Shown here: positions 1-11,540 of the stretch, one piece after another
How the letters are laid out: each line of letters starts with the position of its first letter
Position numbering within the stretch: position 1 is the first letter of the stretch
NCBI RefSeq assembly: GCF_024713975.1
Contig: NC_091100.1
Span: forward strand, 19,105,501-19,169,500
From: Paralichthys olivaceus
Taxonomy: Eukaryota; Chordata; Actinopteri; Pleuronectiformes; Paralichthyidae
DNA length: 64,000 nt
Direction: 5' to 3'
Translations under genes and position numbers: made by a program
The notes under the pieces: generated by a model
What the model saw: only the letters and a program-made list of their open reading frames with translations
Databases searched by the model: none
Told to the model about the DNA's origin: nothing

Positions 1-71
1 ATGAATCATGTGTTCCACAGCAGAACCGTGCACTTACTCACACACGTTCCTGTAAAAGAATATTACTGGAC

Positions 72-3000
72 CTTTATCTGGGGTCTGGCCGTGTTGTACA
101 GCAGTAGGACTCCAGATACAGCCACTCCTCCGATAATACCGTACTGCAGCTGCCAGAAGCTCATCAGGAACGTCACGACAAAAGGCAGCAGGTCCAGCTC
201 TGTGGAAGTCACATGAGCACTGAGACTTCCAATAAACAGATCACAAGAGAAATGTTGAGGCACAAAATTGAGGAAACACCTACTGCGTATCCTCCACATC
301 TTAACCACGATGCGGTAATCCACCATGGGAGCAACCGCACAGATGATCACAGCAGCCAGAGAAGCTTTGGGGATGTAGTAGAAGGCCGGCATGAGGAACG
401 CCAGGGAGAGCAACACGATCACACCTGCAAAACGCCACAGAGGGAGAGGGATATTACTCATTTCTAATCTTAAGAAACACACAAACTCAAGAAAAAGAAG
501 TCACATAAATACATGGCTTCTAAAGGAACAGCACTTTGTGTGAGGATCTGTTTTAAGAGTAATCCATCTCTTCTGTGGTGAGGATACTCATGGGTGTCTA
601 AACCTGCAGTTTTATTGGTTGACAGCAAAAAAGCCAAACCAATATCAATCTTTAATGGCAGTTTAACATTGTAAACAAAAAACAGTGATAAATTAACTCT
701 CTGCATTCACATGCTGGCCGGTCTCTGTTCAATGTTTAAGGAGGCAGAGAAGGGAGAAGGAGTCAACTTGAGACGATCTTGTGATGGAATCAAAACCCGC
801 AGTAATGTACGGTAACATGTTATGATGCATATGTAACTCGGTAGTCATTAGTGGAGTAGTTCATGGTGGCTTAGAACTCAGGGTCAGACCACAGCCTGTG
901 AAGTTCTGTGATTGTATCTACCAGTCAATGTACCCCAAACCTCTGTGGTTGTTCTGGCTACAGTGTCTCCAGGACCATATGTTATCATGATGTCTCACTC
1001 ACACACACACGCATGCACGCGCTCACACACACGAAAACAATACCACTGTACTGGCTTGTAAAGAAACAGGGGAGAGGTGGGGAGAAAAAGTGTTATCACA
1101 GACAACCACAAGAGGGTGGAAGAGAGTTTAAGTGAGTCTTGTCTCACCTGTGACGATCCCTCCAGCTGGAGTACACACACCAGTCTGGGAGTTCACTGCT
1201 GTCCTGGAGGTGAAGACAAACATATGACACTGTAAATACGTGATAGCTCTCTCTCACACACATACACGTACTCACACACACATACACACACCTCCCAAAG
1301 CTGCCGGTGACAGGGTATGCTGACACAAAGGAGCCCATGATGTTGGTCACACCAATTGCCAGCAGCTCCTGGTTGGCATCAATCCTGTAGTCGTTCTGAC
1401 TGGCTGAGGACAAACAGGAAGCTCAAATCAACCGACAGTTTGATCAAACACTGTTTCTTCAGTTGCATCAATTCTAGTGCGAGTACAATGTGTAGAAAAG
1501 TTCTGTTGCAACATGACAGTAAATTAAATCTCCTGGTCTAAGGATACATTTGCATGATTTTATATTTAATAAATTTGACATGTTAAAGCGATGAAAAATA
1601 TGTAGAGTGCTACAATGCTAAATGCTAACCCGCTGACGTTCAGCAATCCTCCTAAGTCATTATGGGATAAATGTCGTGTTCATATTCCGAAGCTGAAAAA
1701 AGTCTTTCAAAGCTTGAAATCTAATAAAAAAAGGATTTAGATTATTTGAAAGTAAAGCCATAACATGATGTTTTGATAGGCTGAAAAAGAAATTCAAATC
1801 TCTGCAAACATTAGTTTGTATTTTGAGTTTTTCTTCCTTTAAGCTGCAGCATTCTCAGTTTGTTCTCCAGGTTTGTAACCTTGTAAATGCTGCTCTGAAG
1901 AATGGTGCATGCATGTTGTTTCTGAAACTTTGAAACTTTAGCTTTGTGTGAATCTTTGCAGACGTACACCTGCACTCCTGTTGTAGTTAATTCAGAGTGG
2001 AGTTTACAAAACCTAAAAAACTGATGGTCTGAAAAAAAGTTGTGATCCTGAGGTAGGTGCTTTATCTCCTTTCTCACAGTTTGCTCTCTGCTGAAGTAGA
2101 GTCTAATCACACATTGTGCATCATGTCATTTCAAACTGGGAATTTTTTTCAGGTTGAAACTCTCCACATTTCAACCACAGAGTTTCAACCTATTTCCCAT
2201 AAATGATTGGATCCACACTGAAAGCACGACTAAGAATACCACTTACCAAAAGCTTTGGCAATTGCGATGCTCTCCAACAGACCCATGAAGGGAATCACAG
2301 CGAGCCCTCCTCCAAAATCCTGCACAAAAAAAAACATAGAGAAAAACTGGCTGCTCAGCTGTTTTTCTTGAAAACTGGAAAGAATTTGGGAAGTGAAAGT
2401 TGAACCTCATTTCACAGAAAAATCCACTGACTTAATCCTGGTACTGTCACATGCTGTTTACCTCTACGATCTCTCCAAAGGACACGACGGTGCCGTTGGC
2501 TGTAGTGTCTGAGGTGGGTGGGGGCCTGAATGGTGGGAGACCCTGGGAGATTTTCCCAGTGATTGTGAACACGTGATAACCGTATGCATCCCACGAAAAC
2601 GCTATGAGGGAGGCAGCCACGACCACCAGCGCATTACGCACTGAACGAGACCAATAAGAAGGAGGACAAAGAGAAGGAAAGGTGGACTGATTATTACGTT
2701 ATCTTCTGTAAAAGTGAAACACCACACAAACACACACTCATGCAGGCACTGACTGGTAGCAACAGCCCACACTAGTTTCCTGGAGAGTCTGGCATAGCGG
2801 GGCGCGTCTTCAGAGCCCAAACCCGTCTTCATCAACATCAACATGACCAGCAGTGTGAGACACAGCAGACCCAGGACCACGTCTCCGATCTTGGCCTCTG
2901 GGATCTTGAAGAAGGTGTAGTAAACCTCCAGGTAGAACGGGTGGGGAATGCCCTGCAGCCCCAGGATATTCTACCAGAAACAACAGTAACAGTATTTTAA

Positions 3001-3773
3001 TGGCAAGTGTGTTTGTTCAGAGAAAAACAGACAGATAGACCGACAGGCAGGCAGAGAGACAGGCAGAGAGACAAGCAGAGAGACAGACAGGCAGAGAGAC
3101 AGACAGTTAGGAAGAGAGAGGATCCGAAAAATGACACGTCCTCTCAGCAACATATGAACCTGACCTGTTGTAGAAACTGTACAATGCTGCAAAGTCCCAC
3201 TGATAGTGGATAATTAATGCCAATCTCATCAATATATGTGAGTTACAAAAATCTGCATTTTTTTACATAACCACACAAAACTTATTTAAGAGATTCAATT
3301 TTCATTGTTGATTAAACTGACAATTACTTCTCAGGTAGTCAGTAAGTTAGTTAGTCTGGAAATGTCTGTTTATGATCACATAAGACAAAAAGAAAGGTGC
3401 AAGCCACTGACCTTCTGATAAGTGGACGACCTGCTCAACCTTCTGAGATAGTCAGAAAGTAATCTTTGATGCTCCTCTTGTACATTTTTTATATTCTTGT
3501 GTACTAATAAGCTAATATCAGCACATAATGTCATCACAGCCAATGTGCTGGAAAAGCTCTGCTATAATCCAGACTCAAAATTCCTCATTTCTAAAAATGG
3601 ATCATTTATTCTGATACCATTTCATTTTTTAATTGTGTTTTCAGTTGTTTTCTATTTACCATTGTTTGGTTTTCTTCACTTTGTATTGTTGAAGTGTTAA
3701 GTTTTCTGTATCTAGTGGCATTAAATACATTTGTAGACTGTGGAACTAAAGTTACTGCTGAGTATAAGAACTT

Positions 3774-3810
<37 letters not shown>

Positions 3811-5716
3811 TAATACTCACCTTGACCTGGCCAAAGCCAATGGTTACTGCAGCAGCACAAGTGAAGCCTTTTATTACAGGAAAAGAGATGAAGTCTAAGA
3901 GAAAACCTGCAGATGACAATAAGTCATGTTATTTTATTTCAGGTTCCTGTTCAAGAACTGGTTTGGGACAACACATGAAAACCAGCATGTACTGCTAACT
4001 CTGGCTTGTTTAAATTGATTTTATGATAAATTGTGAACAAATACATAAGGCAATTAAGTATTTACAGAGTCATGATCTCAGAAAAATCATGCATACATGT
4101 TTGAGATCCACAGATTTCACAGAAATACTGTGGTCACAGCTGATGGGCTCAGCACAGGAAGTCATAGATGTAGTGGTAGGAAGTAGGTTTCACACACACG
4201 CAAACTAATATCCTGTTTTACTGCAGTTCGGTCCCTGAACCATAGTCAGTTTGTATTCAAGTCTTTTTTTTTGCGACTGTGCAGCAGCTCATTGTCTCTC
4301 CTCTGCTGGTTGCCTCTCTCTTTCTCATCTTCGTTCATATACTCTGACTCAAACAAGTAGAGATGAACATCGGAGTCACTGACATCATCCACATTAGAAA
4401 AAGCCACAACAGTTCCTCTCAGTAAAATCCAAACTCCTCTCTCCAACTCTCCCTCATGTTTCTTATCTTATTTTCATTTTGATAAAACTTCATCCAATTG
4501 CATCACGAGTTTTGACCAAATTAAGAAAATCACCGAAAAAAAGTGGAATCACAAGGTTTCCGAGTGACCTCAGCAGCCCCTCCCCCTCACCTAATCTCAG
4601 TAGTGCCATCCCAGCCTGGATGACTCCACAGAGGAGGCTGAGGAGCACCGCTCGGTGTGGCTGCCCCCCCACCACAGAGAAACACAGGAGGGACATGATG
4701 GCTGTGGGACCCAGTGTCACATCCTTAGAGGTCCCCAGGAGGGTGTAAATGAACCCCCCCATGAAGGCAGAGTAGAGTCCGTACTGTGGAGAGAAATGTT
4801 TTCAGGTTAAAGGATGAACAGAGGTGCAACTAACCTTTAATTCATGACGTAAAGTTTCACTGTGTAAAGTTTATTTTCAGATCCATTTGCTATAGGCGGA
4901 GTTTCTCTACACTCAGTTTGAATGTATAATATGTCTGCTGCTAGGAGTCTCTCAATCAAAACAACAACAAAAGAGCTAGTTTGATGACATTGTGACAAAG
5001 TGTGGGATTATAGGAGTTATTGTATTCATCACCATTGCCAATGAAAATCTAGTTGATATGACTTGCAAATGAGATAATGTTTTAAAGTTGTATTTACATT
5101 ACGCAGCAAACTGCAATGAATAATCCTGATCCATTACGAGCCGACTGTCTAACAGTGGCTGTCTGACTGGCCAACAGTGTGTTTTTCTTCCGTCATTCGT
5201 CGTTCATCCCAGAAGTATTGCAAAGGCAAAGCCAAGGGCAAAGAGCATACAACACAATTAAAAGGCAACCAAAATGAAACGTCCCGTACCTCGAATAGTA
5301 GAAGTACAGAAATTATATAACAGAGGTCTAGTTGTTTTTAGACATTGTTTCATATTATGTCTTAAACTTCTGTTGAAGACGTTTATGTACAAGCAGGTTT
5401 TATGACATCACAACTAGTTTGGAAACCAGTCGTGTGCACTTTAACCACTTGATGGATACATTTTCCACATAGCTGAAATATCTGGAGAGACTTGAATCTG
5501 AATGAAAATCACCTGCACAGGAAGACCTGCTACTTCAGCGTAAGCCAGCGCCTGCGGTACAGTCGTCAGCCCGACAGTGATCCCCGCGAGCAGGTCCATC
5601 TGTAGCCATTTCAGCCTGTACCTGGGCAGCCAGGAGAGGATGGGCAACCAGGCTTTCAGGGTGTTGTAGGAGCAGCAGCCACCAGCTGACAACCGTCCCA
5701 GCAGAGGTTCTTCCAT
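72..5716 (-). CDS. slc26a11: slc26a11, sodium-independent sulfate anion transporter (SLC26 family), 5' ten coding exons; 3' part outside window
   Basis: Coding exons, 5' to 3' on the minus strand: 5716-5513, 4783-4591, 3906-3821, 2970-2754, 2640-2462, 2319-2247, 1403-1292, 1203-1148, 424-284, 199-72. Together they give 463 codons in one consistent frame; the human protein is about 606 residues. The missing C-terminus should hold the STAS domain. The SulP signature appears early (GLTTVPQALAYAEVAGLPVQYGLYSAF split over exons 1-2), followed by LGPTAIMSLL, GFTCAAAVTIGFGQ, SQNDYRIDANQELLAIG, SYPVTGSFGR-type and FYYIPKASLAAVII segments, all close to mammalian SLC26A11. The family moves sulfate or chloride across the plasma membrane and lysosome-related membranes. 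The start at 5716 is the first ATG after a 5'UTR splice acceptor at 5743/5744. The donor of the last exon seen (AAG then GTCCAG) is weak, so 72 is the least certain boundary. Exon 4 to 5 splicing places Met where human has Ala before RNAL. Confidence 0.93.
3029..3107. repeat. Minisatellite of GACAGGCAGAGA-type units in slc26a11 intron 3
   Basis: About seven degenerate 10-14-bp purine-rich units (GACAGGCAGAGA, GACAAGCAGAGA) in tandem. Confidence 0.8.
3775..3809. repeat. (GT)n microsatellite beside slc26a11 exon 3
   Basis: About 17 GT units end 11 bp from the exon 3 donor at 3821. Confidence 0.95.
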
Positions 5717-6419
5717 TGTACAGGAGAGGTGAGAGGGGGGAACCTAAAGAGGAGGAGGATGATAGAAGGTATGAAGAAACAGCTGTGAGAGCACAAATGA
5801 ATAAAGTTTCACCTATTCAAATGTGTGCCAGGTTACAGAATAAAAAGCACTTACGAAAATAGATGAAGTTTCCTCCTCTGCATCAAATGTCACTCACTGG
5901 CTTTATGGAAGTGCTGCCCAGTTTCTCTGGTTTTGGTTTTGCTTGCTGCGAATCATCTTTCTCAACAACAGCTCTGTGCACATGCATGAGTCAGTCTGTC
6001 TGTGTGTTTTTCTGGACGAATACACAGCAAATCAAAGGGACTGGCTGCCATATCCTCAGATTCATGCTGTGACCTATGTGAGGTGGAAGAAAACAATCAA
6101 CCTGCATGAAGCCATGTCATATGGACAATAATCACATGCTGTCTACAGGTATGTCTAGTATGTTGTCGAGATAACTCAAACCTATGCACAGATAAATGTT
6201 TTCTCTGACCTTTGACCTGATTGGCCTTTGAGGCTTTTAAAATCATGTGATGCTCATATGACAGGTCATCTAGAAGCCATAAAACTCACTGAAATATTCC
6301 CACATATATTCCTCTCCGTTATTAATCTTCCACTGACAGTGTGATATGTAGTTATCTCCAACTGGATTCTAACATTCTTTTAAAATTAATGAACAGTAAG
6401 ATGTTGCATTGACAAAGTA

Positions 6420-7065
6420 GCAGAACAAGAATAATTTAAATCAAACAGTAAGATGTGTGACTGAAAATAATATCAACACAATGCAATGAAAAAGACAATA
6501 GAACAGAAAACAACACATTAGAAGGGAATAGAAAGTAGTAAAGCATAATGGAATTCAAAAAAATAAAAACAACACAATAGATTCAAAACAACACAATTGA
6601 ACAAATTATGATAATAAAATAACAGAATAGAAGAATATAGAAACAACACAATAGCACAACAGAGTAGAACAGAATAGAGAAGAAGTGACACAATAGAACA
6701 AAACGATAGAATAGGATACAATACAATGAACTAAACTAAAATCAACACACTACATTACAACAACACAATACAACAGAATAGAACAAAATACAAACTACAC
6801 GAATAGAACAATAGTATATAATAGAATAAACTGGAATAGAATAGAAATGAACAACTCAATAGATATGAATAGAATGGAACTGAATATAAACAGCATAATA
6901 GGAAAATAAAACAATCGAATAGAATACATTACGAAGGACTAAACAATTGAATAAAAAAACAAAGTAGAAACAACGAGTGTGATATAATAAAAAGAAGAGA
7001 ATAGAAAACCTACACTGTTGGAATAGAGCAGAAGAATAGACACAACAGAGAATAGAGAGAAGAGT
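6420..7065. repeat. Degenerate (GAATA/ACAATA)n satellite-like tract in slc26a11 intron 1
   Basis: About 600 bp built from irregular AGAATAGAA, ACAACACAATAGAAC and AATAGAACAAAATA words, strongly A-rich on the plus strand. It ends just before the slc26a11 5'UTR exon. Confidence 0.75.
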
Positions 7066-7080
7066 AGAAGACAGTCTCAC

Positions 7081-7200
7081 CGTGTGCGTGTCCTCCAGTT
7101 TAACAGTGTTACTACACAACCCTGCACTGATTCATTGAACTCCTTCTCCTCATCTTCTCCTTCTTCTTCTTTTTCTACTTTCATCAAACCACTGAGCTGA
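7081..7200 (-). other. slc26a11: slc26a11 5'UTR exon (upper boundary approximate)
   Basis: On the minus strand a good donor (ACACG then GTGAGA) lies at 7081/7080. A good acceptor (CTCTTTAG then GTTCCC) lies at 5744/5743, directly before the coding exon. This implies a non-coding first exon ending at 7081 and a 1.3-kb first intron. The transcription start is not visible; 7200 is a guess from the position of the promoter elements. Confidence 0.55.
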
Positions 7201-7233
7201 GGCAGCGCGAGACCCAAGTTCCTGTTTTCACTC

Positions 7234-7243
7234 GTCACGTGAC
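7234..7243. promoter_or_regulatory. CLEAR element (TFEB/TFE3/MITF-type E-box palindrome)
   Basis: The ten bases GTCACGTGAC match the published CLEAR palindrome exactly. CLEAR sites recruit TFEB-family factors to lysosomal gene promoters, and sgsh encodes a lysosomal hydrolase. Binding here is inferred. Confidence 0.75.
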
Positions 7244-7247
7244 CCGT

Positions 7248-7257
7248 GTCATGTGAC
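7248..7257. promoter_or_regulatory. Second CLEAR-like E-box, one mismatch
   Basis: GTCATGTGAC differs from the CLEAR palindrome at one central base and starts 14 bp after the perfect copy, so the two sites lie on nearly the same helical face region. It also contains an ATG followed at once by TGA. That would be a minimal upstream ORF if sgsh transcription starts upstream of 7251. Confidence 0.5.
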
Positions 7258-7371
7258 CGCAGGCTGCGCGAGGACACAGGAGGAAGTGGGAGCAGCAGCG
7301 TGTGTTGTTGGTTTGAGAACTGGTTTCAGAAGAGTGTCAGTCGCAGCATCGTCTTCATCATCTTCATCGTC

Positions 7372-8183
7372 ATGCTGCTGCAGTTGTTGTGTCTCGTGTT
7401 GTCCTCTTGTTGCGTCACCGAGGCGAAGACGAGAAACGTGCTTCTGATCATCGGTGAGCGAACTCCGATAGCTTCTGATGATGTTTGTGTTCACCCGCTT
7501 TATATTTAAAGTACTGCACTGAGTGGTGTTAATGTCGTGGTGTGCTGCTCATTGACATTGGAGCGAAACAGCAGAAACAACTCTCTGCAAAACGCTTCCT
7601 CCAAAATGCCCACAGAGTTGAATCAACTCAAGCTGAACATTATAACCTTCCTGGAGGATGGTCTACTGCAGAGCTGCTGTATTTCACTGCATTAGATTGA
7701 GCTGGGTGGACCTGATAAACTGAGCATCATAGATCAAGTATTCTAACATGCTGTCATCAGGTTGTTTAATTGATGCAACAAATAATTCGATGTGTGTGAG
7801 AGAGAGAGCACATTGTAAGAGAGTGAAAGAACATCAAACCTCCGTTAAGGCTAATTCTGTTCCACACAAGGGCAGATTACAAGCACTTATTTAACAAACT
7901 TATATTATCTGACAGTGTAGCAGCATCCCCAACCTTTGTATCTAATACAAATACCAGTTGCTGTTTATAAACTTCAGTGTTCACACACATCATGAAGAGT
8001 CCCTGTGTTTACCCTCCTCCAGCCGACGATGCAGGTTTTGAGACGGAAGTGTACAACAACTCTGTGGTCCGCACCCCCCACCTGCGCTCACTGGCCCAGC
8101 GCAGCCTGGTGTTCAGCAACGCCTTCACATCTGTCAGCAGCTGCTCCCCCAGCCGCTCCACCATCCTCACTGGCCTGCCCCAG

Positions 8184-8226
<43 letters not shown>

Positions 8227-11200
8227 GTGTCACCATGACTTCAAAGGACATTACATTGACTGACATTGATTTCTTGGAGACTTACTCTGACCTTAACCAT
8301 AGTTACTACTTACCTAACCCTAAACTTAACTTAAGCTAAACTTATACTTCTCCTTAAAATGATTTACGTTTGAAGGCTTTTTGTCCCCATAAGGAAGACA
8401 AATCCCCATAATTTGATTGTGTAAACAGGTTTAGGTCCCCACAGCCTGGGTAATACTTGGACCACACACACAGTATTGCAGTGTGTTTGTCTTGTTTCCA
8501 GCATCAGAATGGAATGTACGGGCTTCATCAGGGCGTCCATCACTTCAACTCGTTTGACGCCGTACAAAGTCTGCCGCTGCTCCTCAGCAAGGCCAAGGTA
8601 CACACAGGTCAGTAACAAAGAAACCAGTTTATCTCCAGTCTACACACACACACACTTGCTTTTTAGACAAAATTATCTTCTTCTTTTTCACTCTCATCTC
8701 TGCAGGTATAATTGGGAAGAAGCACGTCGGTCCTGGATCCGTCTACCCTTTCGACTTCGCCTACACGGAGGAGAACAACTCGGTCCTGCAGGTGGGGAGG
8801 AACATCACACGCATCAAACTCCTGGTCCGCAAGTTTTTCCAAACGCACAAAGAGGAAGCCACCGAGCAAAGACGGAAGAAAGAAGAGTATAAAGGAGACA
8901 GTGGTGACAGAAGAAGTGAAGAGAGACCGTTTTTCCTTTATGTCGCCTTCCACGACACCCACAGATGTGGACATTCACAGCCACAGTACGGAGCTTTCTG
9001 TGAGAAGTTTGGTAATGGTGAAATGGGGATGGGACGAATACCTGACTGGACTCCAGAATATTACACACCAGACCAAGTAAAGGTCAGTGAAGTAAATGGT
9101 TTGTATTTATAAAAGTGAAGTCAAGATTTTACATAGTGACATGTAGAAAGAGACAAGATTTTTCATCGAAAACAAGGATAATCACTTTAATATATAGATA
9201 AATATTTTATATACAAATTAATATCTAATAACTTATGTCATGTATCATAATATGATCATAAAAGTGAAATAGTACAGTCTTCAATATCAGATACAAAGTA
9301 CCAACAGAAAATGTGTGTGTCTTCCACTGCCTCTGCTCCTCTCTCCGCTAGATAAACATTAATATTTGATATTAGTGATCATTTTTGCTTTGTCTCATGT
9401 ATTGTAACATTTGTTTATCTGCTCTGTCCTCATCTCATGCACTCATGCAGGTTCCTCCCTTTGTGCCAGACACCCCTGTAGCCCGAGCTGACCTGGCTGC
9501 ACAGTACACCACAGTCAGCCGGCTGGATCAGGGTATGTAACAACAACCTACATGCACACAAGATAAGCAGATGGAGAAAGGTTTTGTTTTTGTATAACAC
9601 TACTGGTGTAAATTTCCTCTGCAGGTATTGGATTAGTTCTTCAGGAGCTCAGGGACGCCGGTTATGAGAACGACACGCTGGTTATCTACAGCTCAGACAA
9701 CGGCATCCCCTTCCCTAACGGCAGAACCAACCTGTATCACTCCGGCACAGCAGAACCCATGCTGGTGTCCTCTCCAGAGCACAGGGAGCGATGGGGAGAC
9801 ACCAGCCAGGCCTACGTCAGTCTCCTTGGTAAGAAGAATACTGATTTAAAAAAACAGAAAGGCTAACTTGGTAGATTTCCTACCCCTTGAGGGGGACACT
9901 GGCTTTTACACACACACGGGCAAACATGGAGGTCAGTGTGTTTATCTGATGAGCGTAAAGCAGCCACAAGAGGGAGATGAGCAATGAAGCTTCAGCAACA
10001 GATCACAGATAGAACTGTATAAAGGGAAAAGAGCCTCTCAACAGGAAGCAATTAAATGTGAATATGAATATTATGAACAGGATTGATTAGTCTTCAATAC
10101 ACGATACATGGTTTTCATTTGACAGGTGCTTCTCTCTAAACACTATGGCATAAATAGCAGAGGCTCATGATGCGTTCACTATTTCATACTTTTTATTTTT
10201 ACTTTCTCACTCTCTTTTGTGGCAGACATCACTCCCACCATTCTGGACTGGTTCTCTGTTCCCTACCCGTCCTACAGCCTCCCGGGCAGCCCCGCCACCC
10301 TGGTCCATCTCACCGGTCGCTCCTTGCTGCCCACTCTGGTCACTGAGCCCGGCCACTGGCACACCATCTACGCCAGCCAGTCCCTCCACGAGGTCCGCGA
10401 GCGCTGCCGCTTTCAGACAAGACGTCAGTAAAACACATGCGAGGGAATCAAACACGCAGCCGACTTGACTATTATTGTCATATGTGATTTCAGGTCACCA
10501 TGTACTACCCAACCCGCTCTGTCCACCAGGGGGCGTACCACCTTCTCCACAACCTACACTACCGGATGCCCTTCCCGGTTGACCAAGACCTGTACGTGTC
10601 ACCCACCTTCCAGGACCTGCTGAACCGCACCAGGCTGAGCGAGCCGACGCACTGGTTCAAGAGCCTGGAGCAGTATTACTACAGAGAGCGCTGGGAGCTG
10701 TACGACTCCAGGTCTGTTCTAATTAATGATTAGAACTAATTAATGTTCTAATCATTAATTACCATAAAAACCTGATCAGCTATAATTGATCTTTTTACTC
10801 TGTGACCCACTGTTCAGCATCTATTGGCAGCTTATAAATAAATAAACTCTATAATGGAGCTGTACAAAGCTATAGGGACAATTTAAGTGTTAACAGTATT
10901 TGTCAACCATTAAAACCTATGAAGGCATTTTATTGACACATTCAGATTATTATTATTATATATAATTATAAATTATTACAATTTTTGAACAGTTTTACCT
11001 TATTTTCATTGATTATCTGTTGATAAATCATCCTCCACATACGGTGTCTCTACAGGAGTTAAAGTTTATATATGACGAGTTTAATAAACCATTTGTTTAA
11101 TGTCGATATGATGCTTAGAAATCGCATACAGATGGGTCAAATGAATTAAGTGACTTACGAGTTCATTCTAAAATCTCGGCTTTGGCCCTGAGTCAGTTTT

Positions 11201-11421
11201 TGGTGTTTCAATATGAACGATTGTTTCACCGTCACAGGACAGACCCACTGGAGATGAGGAACCTGGTATCAGACCCGTCTTACAGCGCCGTGCTCGAGAG
11301 CCTGAGGCAGAGTCTGCAGAAGTGGCAGTGGGAGACTGGAGACCCCTGGGTCTGTGGACCAGACTATGTCCTGGAGGACAAACTGGAGCCACACTGCAGA
11401 CCACTCTACAATGGACTCTAA
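7372..11421 (+). CDS. sgsh: sgsh, N-sulfoglucosamine sulfohydrolase (heparan N-sulfatase, sulfamidase)
   Basis: Nine coding exons: 7372-7453, 8023-8183, 8502-8607, 8706-9082, 9451-9532, 9625-9828, 10226-10392, 10494-10711, 11238-11421. They give 526 residues (human 502). The enzyme removes N-linked sulfate from glucosamine during lysosomal heparan sulfate breakdown; its loss causes Sanfilippo A in humans. A hydrophobic signal peptide (about residues 1-18) is followed by the metal-binding Asp pair (D29/D30) and the sulfatase signature CSPSR, whose Cys68 should become formylglycine. Also present are [46 protein letters not shown] and LTGRSLLP, all near the human sequence. Two features differ from the human gene as I remember it. 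A charged insertion of about 23 residues (about 165-187) sits in an exon that fuses human exons 4 and 5. Two additional introns split the region that is a single last exon in human. ATG 7372 is the first ATG in the reading frame. Confidence 0.94.
8187..8480 (+). repeat. Dispersed repeat family B beginning with a CA microsatellite
   Basis: (CA)n at 8187-8222 starts directly at the sgsh exon 2 donor. A CTAACCCTAAACTTAA-type core, GTCCCCATAAGGAAGACAAA and GTTTAGGTCCCCACA follow. This is the inverted counterpart of 37740-38034. Confidence 0.7.
10720..10761. repeat. Perfect 17-bp inverted repeat in sgsh intron 8
   Basis: TAATTAATGATTAGAAC (10720-10736) and its exact reverse complement (10745-10761) are separated by 8 bp. 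The left arm begins 9 nt after the exon 8 boundary at 10711. Confidence 0.95.
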
Positions 11422-11484
11422 TGGTACTTTTACTCATCCTTGGCCGACATGACGTCTGCATACAGGAGCGCATTCATTGAATGG

Positions 11485-11540
11485 AATAAATTATGTTTAT
11501 TTGTGTATATATTTTTATATGTTTAAAGTTCAATAATAAA
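11485..11540 (+). other. sgsh: sgsh polyadenylation signals
   Basis: Two AATAAA hexamers, at 11485-11490 and 11535-11540, lie 64 and 114 bp after the sgsh stop codon. The 3'UTR is therefore probably under 150 bp. Confidence 0.6.

Larger units (their letters stand above)
7200..7371. promoter_or_regulatory. Bidirectional slc26a11/sgsh promoter region
   Basis: The non-coding first exon of slc26a11 (minus) and the first coding exon of sgsh (plus, ATG 7372) point away from each other with under 300 bp between them. The interval is GC-richer than its surroundings and has no TATA box. It contains two E-box palindromes of the lysosomal CLEAR type. The human SLC26A11/SGSH pair is also head to head, so co-regulation is the simplest reading. 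Start sites are inferred, not seen. Confidence 0.7.

Noticed and set aside
1-71. A short extra slc26a11 exon within the first 60 bp
   Set aside because: A TTTTACAG acceptor-like string exists, but it would need a 22-bp intron and reaches a stop within four codons.
7246-7371. N-terminal extension of sgsh upstream of ATG 7372
   Set aside because: The frame is open upstream, but its first codon is GTG and the extension is unlike sulfamidase. The ATG at 7372 starts a proper signal peptide.
10393-10431. sgsh exon 7 reading through to the stop at 10429-10431 as the true C-terminus
   Set aside because: The conserved sulfamidase C-terminal half resumes in frame at 10494 and 11238, so the read-through is an intron.
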